38,348 nt of DNA from an uncultured Flavobacterium sp. GTDB lineage: Bacteria > Bacteroidota > Bacteroidia > Flavobacteriales > Flavobacteriaceae. Shown in pieces: positions 1 to 8,181 of the stretch; within the stretch, counting starts at the first letter, position 1; every line of letters begins with the position of its first letter. The DNA lies in NCBI GenBank assembly GCA_913061465.1, contig CAJXSU010000013.1, forward strand, positions 1 to 38,348. Reading direction: 5' to 3'. A model generated the notes under the pieces. It was not told the DNA's origin, made no database searches, and saw only the letters and a program-made list of their open reading frames with translations. The position numbers were made by a program, and so were the translations under genes.

Positions 1-45
1 TAGACATCTTCTTACAGTTTTAATTTCTTTTCTTTAAACGAGGTG

Positions 46-76
46 CAAATCTACAATTTTTTTAAAATCTTACAAA
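46..76 (-). promoter_or_regulatory. Bacteroidota-type promoter reading out of the left edge
   Basis: Read on the minus strand there is TTTG (76-73), exactly 19 nt, then TAGATTTG (53-46), a full match to the Bacteroidota -33/-7 consensus. It sits just downstream of cinA and points left, so it should drive a gene beyond the window. In many flavobacteria a ribosomal protein gene (rpmB) follows cinA, but that gene is not visible here. The same -7 octamer and spacing recur upstream of the SRP RNA. Confidence 0.7.
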
Positions 77-87
77 AACAATTTTCG

Positions 88-1335
88 TTATTTTTTTAGA
101 ATTTCTTGCTGTAGCATTTGGAGTGATTTATTTACGGTTCTATTGATGACTTTTTCTCTTGGATGACCAAAGTTAAACTCCTCAATCTGAACCCCTTTAG
201 CTGAGGCAACAGCAATATAGACGACTCCAACAGCTGTTGAGGTGTTATCTGAAGAAGGTCCAGCATTTCCACTAACAGCAATCGCATAATCTGAATTTGT
301 CTTTTTCATTGCTGAAATCGCCATTTCCTCAACTACTTCAGCACTTACTACAGAATATTGTTTTATGGTTTGGTCAGAAACACCCAATAAGTCTTGTTTC
401 ATTTTGGAGCTATACGCTACAATACTCCCGTTAAAATATGCGGATGATCCTGGTATTGATACTATTGTTGAAGCTATCTTACCTCCTGTAACACTTTCTG
501 CTGTACATAGCGTTTTTCCTGAATCTTTTAAAAGGTTACCAATGTGTTCCTCAATGGTTACTCCGGTTTCATGACCTGTAATGATATCTGATAGTAATAA
601 ATACAACTCTTGTAATACATTATCTAAACCATCTTCTAAAACTTGTTTTTCTGGCCCTTTTGCAGACAATCTCAAACGAACTCTTCCGAAAGAAGGTAAG
701 TATGCAAGTTTAATAAATTCAGGAAGTTTGTTTGCCCAATTCTCAATTCTTTCGGCAATAACACTTTCACCTTGACCATAGGTCATAACCGTTTTATGAA
801 TGATAAAAGGAAGATTGAATTGGTCTTGAATTCTCGGGATTACTTCATGTTTCATTAATCCCTTCATTTCGTATGGGATACCAGGCATAGAAACAAACAC
901 AGTATTATGTTCATAAAACCACATTCCTGGTGCAGTTCCCATTTGATTCATTAATAGAGTAGCTTTAGATGGCAATTGTGCCTGAAATTGTTGAACTTTA
1001 TTATATGGAATGTTATATTTCTTAAACATTCTTTTTATGTGATCTATGACCTCAGGGTATTCAACAATTTCATGATCATTAAAAAACTTTGCAATTGTCT
1101 TTTTTGTAATATCATCTTTTGTTGGGCCAAGACCACCAGTAATAATGACAATATCTGCTCTAGTTTGAGCTTCATGAAATGCATTTAGTATGTGCTGTTC
1201 TTCATCTTGAATTGATGATATTTGATACACAGAAACGCCTATTTTATTCAATTCCTTTCCAATCCATTGTGAATTGGTGTCTACAATTTGCCCAATAAGA
1301 ATTTCATCTCCTATGGTTATTATTTCTGCGTTCAT
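88..1335 (-). CDS. cinA: CinA-like protein (MoCF domain plus CinA C-terminal amidase domain)
   Basis: The 415-aa length is normal for two-domain CinA. Residues 1-170 form the molybdopterin-binding-like (COG1058) domain, with the GGLGPTKDD motif at 67-75. Residues about 260-410 form the CinA C-terminal domain, with TAESVTGG at 278-285 and SGNAGP at 355-360, the signature of NMN amidohydrolase/PncC-type domains. Family knowledge links the two domains to ADP-ribose/nucleotide pyrophosphatase activity and to deamidation of nicotinamide mononucleotide, that is, pyridine-nucleotide salvage; a role in competence is not universal. It is the last gene of a minus-strand run after menB and the FAH-family gene, only 12 nt after the latter's stop. 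No terminator is visible behind it; the next promoter follows at once. Confidence 0.93.
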   Translation of the reverse strand: MNAEIITIGDEILIGQIVDTNSQWIGKELNKIGVSVYQISSIQDEEQHILNAFHEAQTRADIVIITGGLGPTKDDITKKTIAKFFNDHEIVEYPEVIDHIKRMFKKYNIPYNKVQQFQAQLPSKATLLMNQMGTAPGMWFYEHNTVFVSMPGIPYEMKGLMKHEVIPRIQDQFNLPFIIHKTVMTYGQGESVIAERIENWANKLPEFIKLAYLPSFGRVRLRLSAKGPEKQVLEDGLDNVLQELYLLLSDIITGHETGVTIEEHIGNLLKDSGKTLCTAESVTGGKIASTIVSIPGSSAYFNGSIVAYSSKMKQDLLGVSDQTIKQYSVVSAEVVEEMAISAMKKTNSDYAIAVSGNAGPSSDNTSTAVGVVYIAVASAKGVQIEEFNFGHPREKVINRTVNKSLQMLQQEILKK

Positions 1336-1347
1336 AAAAATTACAAG

Positions 1348-1956
1348 TTATTTTACTTTAATTTCAAAAGCTTTACAGTTATTGATTTCACCTATTAAAA
1401 CATCATTCTCTGAAACTTTACCAACTCCAGCTGGTGTTCCTGTAAAAATAATATCCCCTTTTTTTAATGTAAAATATTGTGAAACATAACTAATAAGTTC
1501 GTCAATTTTCCAGAGCATTGATTTTGTATTCCCATCTTGAACTATAATATCGTTTTTAAATAATTTGAAGGTAAGATTTTCTAAATCAAAATTAGATTTA
1601 TTATAAAAATCTCCAATAACCGCACTACCATCAAATGCTTTTGCTTTTTCCCAAGGCAACCCTTTTTCTTTACATTTTTGCTGTATATCTCTTGCTGTAA
1701 AATCAATTCCTAAACCAATTTCATCGAAGTATTTATGTGCAAATCTTGTAGCAATATGCTTTCCTACTTTATTAATTTTGACCAATACCTCAACTTCATA
1801 ATGAATATCATTTGAGAAGGGCGGTATAAAAAAAGGATTTTTTTTAGGTAAAATAGAAGAATCAGGCTTCAAAAACACCACAGGATTTTCTGGACGTTCA
1901 TTTGCAAGTTCTTCTATATGTTTGGCGTAATTACGACCTATACAAATTATCTTCAT
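1348..1956 (-). CDS. Fumarylacetoacetate hydrolase (FAH) family protein
   Basis: The 202-aa protein is the short, single-domain FAHD1-like form. It begins with the GRNYAKH motif (7-13) and carries the metal-binding set Glu54/Glu56 (in HYEVE) and Asp85 (in GIDFTARD), followed by FTGTPAGVG near 171-179. Characterised relatives are acylpyruvases or oxaloacetate decarboxylases/tautomerases; the exact substrate cannot be read from the sequence. It lies between menB (33 nt upstream) and cinA (12 nt downstream) on the same strand, probably one transcript. No menaquinone step requires this chemistry, so the association is likely general carbon-acid housekeeping or repair. Confidence 0.88.
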   Translation of the reverse strand: MKIICIGRNYAKHIEELANERPENPVVFLKPDSSILPKKNPFFIPPFSNDIHYEVEVLVKINKVGKHIATRFAHKYFDEIGLGIDFTARDIQQKCKEKGLPWEKAKAFDGSAVIGDFYNKSNFDLENLTFKLFKNDIIVQDGNTKSMLWKIDELISYVSQYFTLKKGDIIFTGTPAGVGKVSENDVLIGEINNCKAFEIKVK

Positions 1957-1989
1957 AAAAGATTTAAATATTAAAATTTGTGATTAATT

Positions 1990-2829
1990 TTAAGGAATCC
2001 ATTGTTTTGGGAAATTAGGTTTTCTTTTTTCTAAAAATGCATCTCTTCCTTCTTTTGCCTCATCTGTCATATATGCCAAACGTGTAGCCTCACCTGCAAA
2101 AACTTGTTGCCCAACCATACCATCATCAGTTAAATTCATTGCAAATTTCAACATTTTAATAGAAGTTGGTGATTTTTCCAATATTTCTTGAGCCCATTGA
2201 TAAGCTGTGTTTTCTAAATCATTATGTGGAATTACGGCATTTACCATTCCCATTTCATAAGCTTCTTGTGCAGAATAATTTCTCCCCAAAAAGAATATTT
2301 CTCTAGCTCTTTTTTGCCCTACCATTTTTGCCAAGTATGCAGAGCCGTAACCTCCATCAAAAGAGGTGACATCTGCATCCGTTTGTTTAAAAATTGCATG
2401 TTCTTTAGAAGCTAAGGTAAGGTCACAAACTACGTGTAAACTATGACCTCCCCCAACAGCCCAACCTGGTACAACAGCAATTACAGCTTTTGGCATAAAC
2501 CTAATTAATCGTTGTACTTCTAAAATATTTAATCTATGATACCCATCGTCACCTACATAGCCTTTATGCCCTCTTGCTTTTTGATCTCCACCAGAACAAA
2601 ATGAATAAATCCCATCCTTTGAGGAAGGTCCTTCAGCTGACAATAAAACAACGCCAATTGAGGTATCTTCTCCTGCATCATAGAATGCATCATATAATTC
2701 ACTAGTAGTTTTTGGACGAAAAGCATTTCTTACATCAGGTCTGTTAAATGCAATCCTAGCAACACCATTTGATTTTTGATACGTAATATCCTCGTATTTT
2801 TTTGCTGTAATCCATGAAGGCTCCATCAT
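1990..2829 (-). CDS. menB: 1,4-dihydroxy-2-naphthoyl-CoA synthase (MenB), Asp-type
   Basis: MenB is a crotonase-fold enzyme that closes the second ring of the naphthoquinone from o-succinylbenzoyl-CoA in menaquinone synthesis. Hallmarks are VRNAFRP, FCSGGDQKARG, GWAVGGGH and SFDGGYGSAY. Counting from MEPSW, residue 150 in QTDADV is Asp. That matches the Mycobacterium-type enzyme, in which an Asp replaces the bicarbonate that E. coli MenB needs where it has Gly. The reading frame is open back to 2910, but the extra 27 residues do not resemble MenB; two adjacent ATGs at 2829 and 2826 fit the family start (278-279 aa). It heads a minus-strand group with the FAH-family gene and cinA. menD lies 1.7 kb away on the same strand. 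Confidence 0.95.
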   Translation of the reverse strand: MMEPSWITAKKYEDITYQKSNGVARIAFNRPDVRNAFRPKTTSELYDAFYDAGEDTSIGVVLLSAEGPSSKDGIYSFCSGGDQKARGHKGYVGDDGYHRLNILEVQRLIRFMPKAVIAVVPGWAVGGGHSLHVVCDLTLASKEHAIFKQTDADVTSFDGGYGSAYLAKMVGQKRAREIFFLGRNYSAQEAYEMGMVNAVIPHNDLENTAYQWAQEILEKSPTSIKMLKFAMNLTDDGMVGQQVFAGEATRLAYMTDEAKEGRDAFLEKRKPNFPKQWIP

Positions 2830-2947
2830 AATTATAGATTTTTTTCGTTCTAAAAGTAAATAGTTCTTAAGATTGTAAAAATAAAACATTCCTAATTGAC
2901 AAAACAACATTACCCCAATTTATATGCTCTTATTTTTTTAAAACATT

Positions 2948-2955
2948 TATCTTTA
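2948..2955 (+). promoter_or_regulatory. Possible -7 element for the esterase-like gene
   Basis: TATCTTTA is a one-base variant of TAnnTTTG, 22 nt before the start codon at 2978. No clear -33 TTTG is seen. It is plausible because the same octamer variant precedes the ankyrin-repeat gene, but it is weak on its own. Confidence 0.35.
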
Positions 2956-2977
2956 ACAAAAAAACATCTCCTTATTT

Positions 2978-4141
2978 ATGAGAACACTTGTATCACTTTT
3001 ACTTTTATTTTCTATTTCATTGACATTTGGTCAAGAAACAATTTATAAAGAATATAGTTCTGAGATATTAAATGATACAAGAGACCTTTCAATTTATCTT
3101 CCAAAAGGCTACAATAAAGATTCTATTTCAAACTTTCCTCTGGCAATTGTATTAGATGGTCATAAATTATTCGATTTATACGTAGGAGCATCAAATTACT
3201 ATGCTCAACTAGACCATGCTCCTGAACAAATAGTTGTAGGTATAGATATGAAAGACTCAAGGAATAAAGATGCTGGTTATGATGTTAATAACGGTAACCT
3301 AGATAATAACTCTGAGAATTTTTATCGCTTCATCAGAGATGAAATGATTCCTTACATAGAGGCCACTTTTAAAACTTCACCTTTCCTTACAATTGTAGGA
3401 GAAAGTTTAACGGCTAATTATATTACTCACTTTTTAAAAGAGGAATACTCTATTTTTAACGCCTATATCTGTTTGAATCCAACATTATCTAATACTATTA
3501 ATAACCAAGTTGAGTCCTACAGGCTTCAAGAACTAAGTTCTGAGGATAATACCTTTTACTTTTACCTCTCGAGTAATCCATTTAGCAATACAAAAAAGAA
3601 AGATAAAATTAAAAACTTTGGAAAATTCATAAAGTCATTTGAAATAGACAATTTTAATGTGGTTTTTGATGAACTTACTAATTCTCCAAGTTCCTCCTCT
3701 TCAATTGGTGAAGGAATTTTTAGAGCATTTGCTAAAATTTTTGAAATTTATTCTGGAATAACAAAAACAGAATACAATGAAAAAGTGAAAAATTTAAGTC
3801 CCTCAGAGGCCATATCTTACCTAGAGATTAAATATTTAGATATTGAGTTTTTATTTGGTGCTAACATTGGTATTAGAAAAGCTGATGTCTTTGCTATAGA
3901 GGATATTATCCTAGATAAAGAAGGAGGAGATTATCTAGATGATTTTGGAAAAATGATTTTAAAGCTTTTTCCCACCTCAGAAATGGGTCATTATTATTTA
4001 GGTAAGTATTATGAAAGTGGTAAAGACTTTAAGCGAGCCCTCCAACAATATCGATTGGGCTATGGTAAAATGAATCCTAGAGACCCTAACGCTGATTTAT
4101 TTTATCAAAACGTTGAACGTTTGATGAATAAGACTAATTAA
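2978..4141 (+). CDS. Exported esterase-like alpha/beta-hydrolase with C-terminal helical repeat, possibly inactive
   Basis: The 387-aa protein starts with a signal peptide (about residues 1-18, cut after LTFGQ-like sequence). Residues 20-260 resemble the putative esterase (esterase D/IroE) family: AIVLDGHKLF near 56-65, VVGIDMKDSRNKD near 86-98, and a nucleophile elbow GESLT with Ser143. In related Bacteroidota proteins a catalytic His follows the last strand. Here the corresponding stretch (about 231-248) is Asn/Ser-rich (NSPSSSSSIGEG) and has no His, so hydrolase activity is doubtful. Residues 330-365 (GHYYLGKYYESGKDFKRALQQY) look like a tetratricopeptide-type helix pair. It stands alone on the plus strand between menB and menD and overlaps the convergent S1-domain gene by 4 nt. 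The substrate is unknown. Confidence 0.8.
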   Translation: MRTLVSLLLLFSISLTFGQETIYKEYSSEILNDTRDLSIYLPKGYNKDSISNFPLAIVLDGHKLFDLYVGASNYYAQLDHAPEQIVVGIDMKDSRNKDAGYDVNNGNLDNNSENFYRFIRDEMIPYIEATFKTSPFLTIVGESLTANYITHFLKEEYSIFNAYICLNPTLSNTINNQVESYRLQELSSEDNTFYFYLSSNPFSNTKKKDKIKNFGKFIKSFEIDNFNVVFDELTNSPSSSSSIGEGIFRAFAKIFEIYSGITKTEYNEKVKNLSPSEAISYLEIKYLDIEFLFGANIGIRKADVFAIEDIILDKEGGDYLDDFGKMILKLFPTSEMGHYYLGKYYESGKDFKRALQQYRLGYGKMNPRDPNADLFYQNVERLMNKTN

Positions 4142-4554
4142 ACTTTTTCAATTCTATCTTGATGAAGAATTATTTTCTTTTCTTTATAGAGAGCTCCCAA
4201 AGCTCTCTTGAAAGCTTTTTTACTCATTTGAAGATGAAATTTTATAGATTCAGGAGAACTTTTATCTGTAAGTTGTAATTCTCCATTTTTTTGAGCTAGT
4301 TGATGTAAAATTTTAACTTTATCATCTTCAATTGTATTTCTATATCCTATAGGCCTCAGAGAAACATCAATTTTTTCATCTTCTCTAATATTTTTAATAT
4401 ATCCAACTGTAGTGATTCCTTCTTCTAAATCTGAAAAAACTTCACTTTTATACACCAATCCTTCAAGAGACTCCTCAATTAGAACAACAAAACCAAGTGA
4501 TGTTTCCTTACCTATGAGTATTGTAACTTTTTGCCCTATTTCTAACTCCATCAT
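4138..4554 (-). CDS. Short CvfB-like S1 RNA-binding / winged-helix protein
   Basis: The 138-aa protein (137 aa if the second ATG is used) has an S1-type OB fold at about residues 5-70 (KVTILIGKETSLGFVVLIEESLEGLVY-like strand pattern, with VGYIKNIREDEKIDVSL) and a winged-helix-like tail at about 95-135 (FHLQMSKKAFKRALGALYKEK). This is the order seen at the C-terminal end of CvfB/YitL proteins, which are normally about twice as long with two or three S1 domains. It looks like a reduced but intact form rather than a fragment: no upstream remnant is visible and it follows menD by only 2 nt. Its likely role is RNA binding; targets are unknown. It overlaps the convergent esterase-like gene by 4 nt. 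Confidence 0.75.
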   Translation of the reverse strand: MMELEIGQKVTILIGKETSLGFVVLIEESLEGLVYKSEVFSDLEEGITTVGYIKNIREDEKIDVSLRPIGYRNTIEDDKVKILHQLAQKNGELQLTDKSSPESIKFHLQMSKKAFKRALGALYKEKKIILHQDRIEKV

Positions 4555-4556
4555 TC

Positions 4557-6206
4557 TTATTTTAAGTTGTTAATATATGCTTTTAAGACCAAATCATTTT
4601 GATCACTGGGAGTAAAGATCTCAAGGATTTTTGGTTTGTCCGATTTTTTATAAAAATTGACTACTTCTTGTTCTAAAGAGTTTAAGTTATGTGCAGTGCT
4701 GTATTCAAACCCAAACATAGAGCACAAATGCTCCGCTGTTAAACAATGAGGTGTCTCAAAGTATTCTAATGCAGAAGATTTTTTAGGTCCAGGGATAATT
4801 TTAAAAATCCCACCTCCAGAATTATTAATTATTATTATTCTTACATCAGTTGGAATATAATTATTCCAAAGCGCATTACTATCATAAAAAAAACTCAAAT
4901 CACCAGTGACTAAAGTCATAGGTTTTTGTGTTGCATAAGCAGCACCTATAGCAGTACTGGTACTTCCATCTATCCCACTGGTCCCTCTATTGCAAAAAAC
5001 AGTAAGTGTTGAATTCATTTCAAATAATTGAGAATAACGAATAATAGCACTATTACTAAATTGTACCTCAGAAAAATCTGGAATAACTTTTAAAACCAAA
5101 TCAAATACTTTTAAATCTGAATAAGGTGCTGTTTTAATATAATGATTATGCTTTGCTCTTGTTTGTTTTTTATAATAAGTCCATTTAGATTCATAATTAC
5201 TCTTGTTCTTATAATCTACAAGTTTGTAGAAATTTTTAAAAAAAGAAAAACTATCAGTTTTAATGTGTTTGCTTAAAACTTGATATGTATCAAAAGCTCT
5301 TAATTCATTAATATGCCAATGTTCTGTAGGCGAATACTCGCGTAAAAACTTTTTTATTTTTTTTGACACTATCAACCCACCAAATGTTAGCAGAATGTCT
5401 GGTTGAAGTGATGTAAATTCTTCCTTAGTTAGATTAAAAATAAGATTGTCTATGGAATTTATAAATCTTTTATTGTTAAGGTTAGAGGTCGTCTCTGTGA
5501 GTACTAATACAGAAGGATCGTCAGCAACTTTATCTAATAAGATTTCTAATGCTGCATTGGGATAATGAACTCCTACTAAAATCATTTTCTTAGCTGCACT
5601 ATTCCAAAGTTGAGCTAAATCATTATAATCTATATTCGTTTCAGTATCAGGTTTTTCAATTTTAAATGAAAAATCACTCATTTTTTTTACAGTTTCATAC
5701 AATGGCTCATCAAAAGGCGCATTGATATGAATAGGGCCTTTTACATTGTGAAGTAATGAAAAAGCTTTTGATAACTTTAAACTATTATTATCAGAATCAT
5801 TTTCTTTCAAATTTGCACTATATAAAATATGGTTTTGAAAAATATTTTCTTGACGAATCGTTTGCCCATCACCAATATCAATTAAATGAGAAGGTCGGTC
5901 TGCAGAAATAATAACCAGAGGAATCTGACTGTAATACGCTTCAGCAATTGCTGGGTAATAATTCAACAATGCAGAACCTGAAGTACAAACTAATGCTACG
6001 GGTTTTTGTTTTTGTTGAGCTATCCCTAGAGCAAAAAAAGCAGCACATCGCTCGTCTACTATACTCAGTGTTTCAAAGTCTTCATGATTAGAAAAACCAA
6101 TAGTTAAAGGTGCATTTCTAGATCCGGGAGAAATCACAACCGTTTGTATTTCAAATATTCGACATGCAGCAATAATAGTTTGAGCTAATTCTTTCTTCGG
6201 ATACAT
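4557..6206 (-). CDS. menD: SEPHCHC synthase (MenD)
   Basis: The 549-aa protein is a thiamine-diphosphate enzyme that adds 2-oxoglutarate-derived succinyl semialdehyde to isochorismate, the first committed step of menaquinone synthesis. SPGSRNAPLT (26-35) and DERCAAFFALG (51-61) mark the N-terminal domain; the Glu of DER is the expected ThDP-activating residue. GTSGIDGSTSTA and the ThDP/Mg motif starting GDLSFF at 435 with NNSGGGIF near 461-468 mark the C-terminal domain. Length is typical. It is transcribed with the small S1-domain gene 2 nt downstream. A good -7 element lies 35 nt upstream of the start. Confidence 0.96.
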   Translation of the reverse strand: MYPKKELAQTIIAACRIFEIQTVVISPGSRNAPLTIGFSNHEDFETLSIVDERCAAFFALGIAQQKQKPVALVCTSGSALLNYYPAIAEAYYSQIPLVIISADRPSHLIDIGDGQTIRQENIFQNHILYSANLKENDSDNNSLKLSKAFSLLHNVKGPIHINAPFDEPLYETVKKMSDFSFKIEKPDTETNIDYNDLAQLWNSAAKKMILVGVHYPNAALEILLDKVADDPSVLVLTETTSNLNNKRFINSIDNLIFNLTKEEFTSLQPDILLTFGGLIVSKKIKKFLREYSPTEHWHINELRAFDTYQVLSKHIKTDSFSFFKNFYKLVDYKNKSNYESKWTYYKKQTRAKHNHYIKTAPYSDLKVFDLVLKVIPDFSEVQFSNSAIIRYSQLFEMNSTLTVFCNRGTSGIDGSTSTAIGAAYATQKPMTLVTGDLSFFYDSNALWNNYIPTDVRIIIINNSGGGIFKIIPGPKKSSALEYFETPHCLTAEHLCSMFGFEYSTAHNLNSLEQEVVNFYKKSDKPKILEIFTPSDQNDLVLKAYINNLK

Positions 6207-6240
6207 GTTTAATTACAAATATTTTTCAATTTCTTATTTA

Positions 6241-6248
6241 CAAAGTTA
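6241..6248 (-). promoter_or_regulatory. -7 promoter element for menD
   Basis: TAACTTTG on the minus strand matches TAnnTTTG and lies 35 nt upstream of the menD ATG, just beyond the terminator of the preceding gene. No exact TTTG is present 19 nt further upstream. Confidence 0.5.
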
Positions 6249-6280
6249 CTGCCTTTATCTAGGATTTAATTGTTAAAATA

Positions 6281-6328
6281 AAAAAATCAGAAAATAAAAA
6301 AGTGAATTCTTTTTATTTCCTGATTTTA
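6281..6328 (-). terminator. Intrinsic terminator behind the transaldolase-family gene
   Basis: A 16-bp inverted repeat with one mismatch (6285-6300 with 6310-6325) encloses a 9-nt loop and extends two more A-T pairs. On the minus strand the stem is followed by a run of T. It lies 24 nt past the stop of the gene at 6352-7005 and before the menD promoter, so it separates the two units. Confidence 0.7.
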
Positions 6329-6351
6329 ATAATTCTGTTGAATTAAAAAAT

Positions 6352-7005
6352 TTAATGTCCTTTTTGATAATCAGCTAAGAATTTAGCCAAACCACTATCC
6401 GTTAAAGGGTGTTTTAATAAACCCGTAATCGCACTTAATGGACCCGTCATCACATCTGCACCTATTTTAGCACAATCTATAATGTGCATAGTATGCCTGA
6501 CTGATGCTGCTAATATTTGAGTATCATACATGTAATTATCATAAATTAATCGAATCTCAGAAATTAGATTTAATCCATCGGTAGAAATATCATCTAAACG
6601 TCCAATAAAAGGAGATACATAAGTGGCCCCAGCTTTAGCTGCCAATAATGCTTGACCAGCAGAAAAAACTAAAGTAACATTAGTTTTGATCCCTTTATCT
6701 GAAAAATATTTACACGCTTTTACACCGTCAGCTATCATAGGTAGTTTCACAACAATTTGTGGGTTTAATGAAGCTAAGACTTCTCCCTCTTTTACCATAC
6801 CTTCAAAATCAGTAGAAATTACTTCAGCAGAAACATGTCCGTCAACTTCTTCACAAATTGCTTTATAATGATTAATAATATTTGCTTCGCCTGTAATTCC
6901 TTCTTTAGCCATCAAAGACGGATTTGTAGTTACCCCGTCTAATATTCCGAGTGCTTGAGCTTCTTTAATTTGTTCTAAATTGGCTGTATCTATAAAAAAT
7001 TTCAT
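6352..7005 (-). CDS. fsa: Transaldolase / fructose-6-phosphate aldolase family protein
   Basis: The 217-aa length is typical of the small TalC/FSA subgroup. Motifs are FIDTANLEQI (4-13), GVTTNPSLMAKEG (24-36), the Schiff-base Lys87 in VVKLPM, TNVTLVFSAGQA and SPFIGRLDD. Members are either transaldolases of the pentose phosphate pathway or fructose-6-phosphate aldolases; the annotation cannot separate these activities, and in Bacteroidota the protein may be the working transaldolase. It is cytosolic. It sits 20 nt downstream of the SDR gene and probably shares its transcript; a strong terminator follows. Confidence 0.92.
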   Translation of the reverse strand: MKFFIDTANLEQIKEAQALGILDGVTTNPSLMAKEGITGEANIINHYKAICEEVDGHVSAEVISTDFEGMVKEGEVLASLNPQIVVKLPMIADGVKACKYFSDKGIKTNVTLVFSAGQALLAAKAGATYVSPFIGRLDDISTDGLNLISEIRLIYDNYMYDTQILAASVRHTMHIIDCAKIGADVMTGPLSAITGLLKHPLTDSGLAKFLADYQKGH

Positions 7006-7025
7006 ATGATTTGTTTGGTTGTAAG

Positions 7026-7829
7026 TTATAATTTATAATGGTTCATTAATAGTTTTTCATATCGTTTGCTAGGTAAAATTTTCTTCAATAGCGTTGAAAA
7101 CTTTTCCATAAATGCACCAACTCTATAGTGTACATTTGGTTGTTTTAGGTTTATAATCTGATGTATTTTTTCGGCCATTTTAATTGGATTCATTCCACTA
7201 TCTACATGTGAATCCATCAAATCCAAATTCATCTGATACTTTTCTTTGTAGGCAGAGTTATCAAAAACAGGAGTATGATATCTACCAGCTGCAATGTTGG
7301 TAGCAACATCCCCTGGAGCTATCGTAGCTATTTGAATTCCAAACTCTTTTACCTCCATTCTAATGGCTTCAGACACCAGATCTAAGGCACCCTTTGTTGC
7401 AGAATACACACCTCTGAACGGTAACCCCATATATCCAGCAATTGAAGTGACGTTAATAATAGTTCCTGATTGCTGTTTACGCATCTGAGGTAGTACTGCC
7501 TTCATCATGTCTATGGCTCCAAAAAAATTAGTTTCAAAAACTTTTCTCATCTCATTGGTGGGTGTGTCTTCTACAGGACCAGTTATTCCCATTCCAGCAT
7601 TATTTACAAGCACATCTATTCGACCTTCTTTTTCTAAAATTAAATTTATAGCTAAAGTGATCGTTTCTGGCTTTGTAACATCCAAAGCGATTAAAGAGTA
7701 ACCGTTATTCTCATTTTTCTTAGGATTTCTTCCAGTACCATAAACCTTGAAGCCTTTAACCGATAAAAATTCAGCAACAGCTTTTCCAATCCCTGATGAG
7801 GCTCCAGTAATTAAAACTACTTTAGACAT
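7026..7829 (-). CDS. Short-chain dehydrogenase/reductase (classical SDR)
   Basis: The 267-aa protein has the NAD(P)-binding TGASSGIGKA motif (8-17), the NNAG motif (76-79) and the catalytic set Ser129, Tyr142 and Lys146 (YSATK). It therefore looks like an active oxidoreductase. The C-terminal part (residues 180-267) resembles the subgroup active on lipids, steroids or retinol-like alcohols, but the substrate cannot be told. It is the first gene of a two-gene unit with the transaldolase-family gene. It is preceded by about 120 nt of AT-rich sequence in which no exact TAnnTTTG element is seen, and then by the SRP RNA gene on the same strand. Confidence 0.88.
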   Translation of the reverse strand: MSKVVLITGASSGIGKAVAEFLSVKGFKVYGTGRNPKKNENNGYSLIALDVTKPETITLAINLILEKEGRIDVLVNNAGMGITGPVEDTPTNEMRKVFETNFFGAIDMMKAVLPQMRKQQSGTIINVTSIAGYMGLPFRGVYSATKGALDLVSEAIRMEVKEFGIQIATIAPGDVATNIAAGRYHTPVFDNSAYKEKYQMNLDLMDSHVDSGMNPIKMAEKIHQIINLKQPNVHYRVGAFMEKFSTLLKKILPSKRYEKLLMNHYKL

Positions 7830-7949
7830 AAAAAATGAAAGTATTATTCATAAAACAAATATCTAAAAAAAATGAATTCAAACCTTAAATTTTAATAGCT
7901 AGATATTAACAGAGTTATGAATAAAAAAATTAAATAATGAAGGCACAAA

Positions 7950-8048
7950 AAAAGGCAAGCTACCTACATCACACTGCTACAACCAAGTACTCTTGCTGCG
8001 TTCCCGCCCTGGGAGATTCCGAGGGAGCTAGTTGTGTAGGACTTGCCG
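7950..8048 (-). ncRNA. ffs: Signal recognition particle RNA, small bacterial type
   Basis: Read on the minus strand, the RNA begins with GGCAAG (8047-8042) and ends with the complementary CTTGCC (7959-7954), giving a closed hairpin with an inner CCTACA/TGTAGG helix. The apex has the SRP signature: CAGG, then GCG-GGAA-CGC (a GGAA tetraloop), then AGCAAG, which is the asymmetric loop bound by the Ffh M domain. A run of T (7953-7947) follows as a terminator. A consensus promoter ends 3 nt before the first paired base. Together with Ffh it targets inner-membrane proteins. Apart from this gene and the flanking promoters, nothing else is seen in the 387-nt gap 7830-8216. Confidence 0.93.
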
Positions 8049-8051
8049 GAA

Positions 8052-8082
8052 CAAATCTACAACCAATTTTCATTTAAACAAA
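8052..8082 (-). promoter_or_regulatory. Consensus promoter of the SRP RNA
   Basis: On the minus strand: TTTG (8082-8079), exactly 19 nt, TAGATTTG (8059-8052). Transcription from about 7 nt downstream would begin at or near the first base of the SRP RNA helix. It has the same octamer and spacing as the promoter at 46-76. Confidence 0.8.
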
Positions 8083-8181
8083 TGAAACTTTCTCCTTTTT
8101 TAATGTAACTTTTATAAACATTTGGTTACTAATCTATTGATATAACTTCATCTTCAAGAAAAACCACCAAGGTGAAAAACT

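Noticed and set aside
2830-2910. 27-residue N-terminal extension of menB
   Set aside because: Not seen in MenB; two ATGs at the family start position are available.
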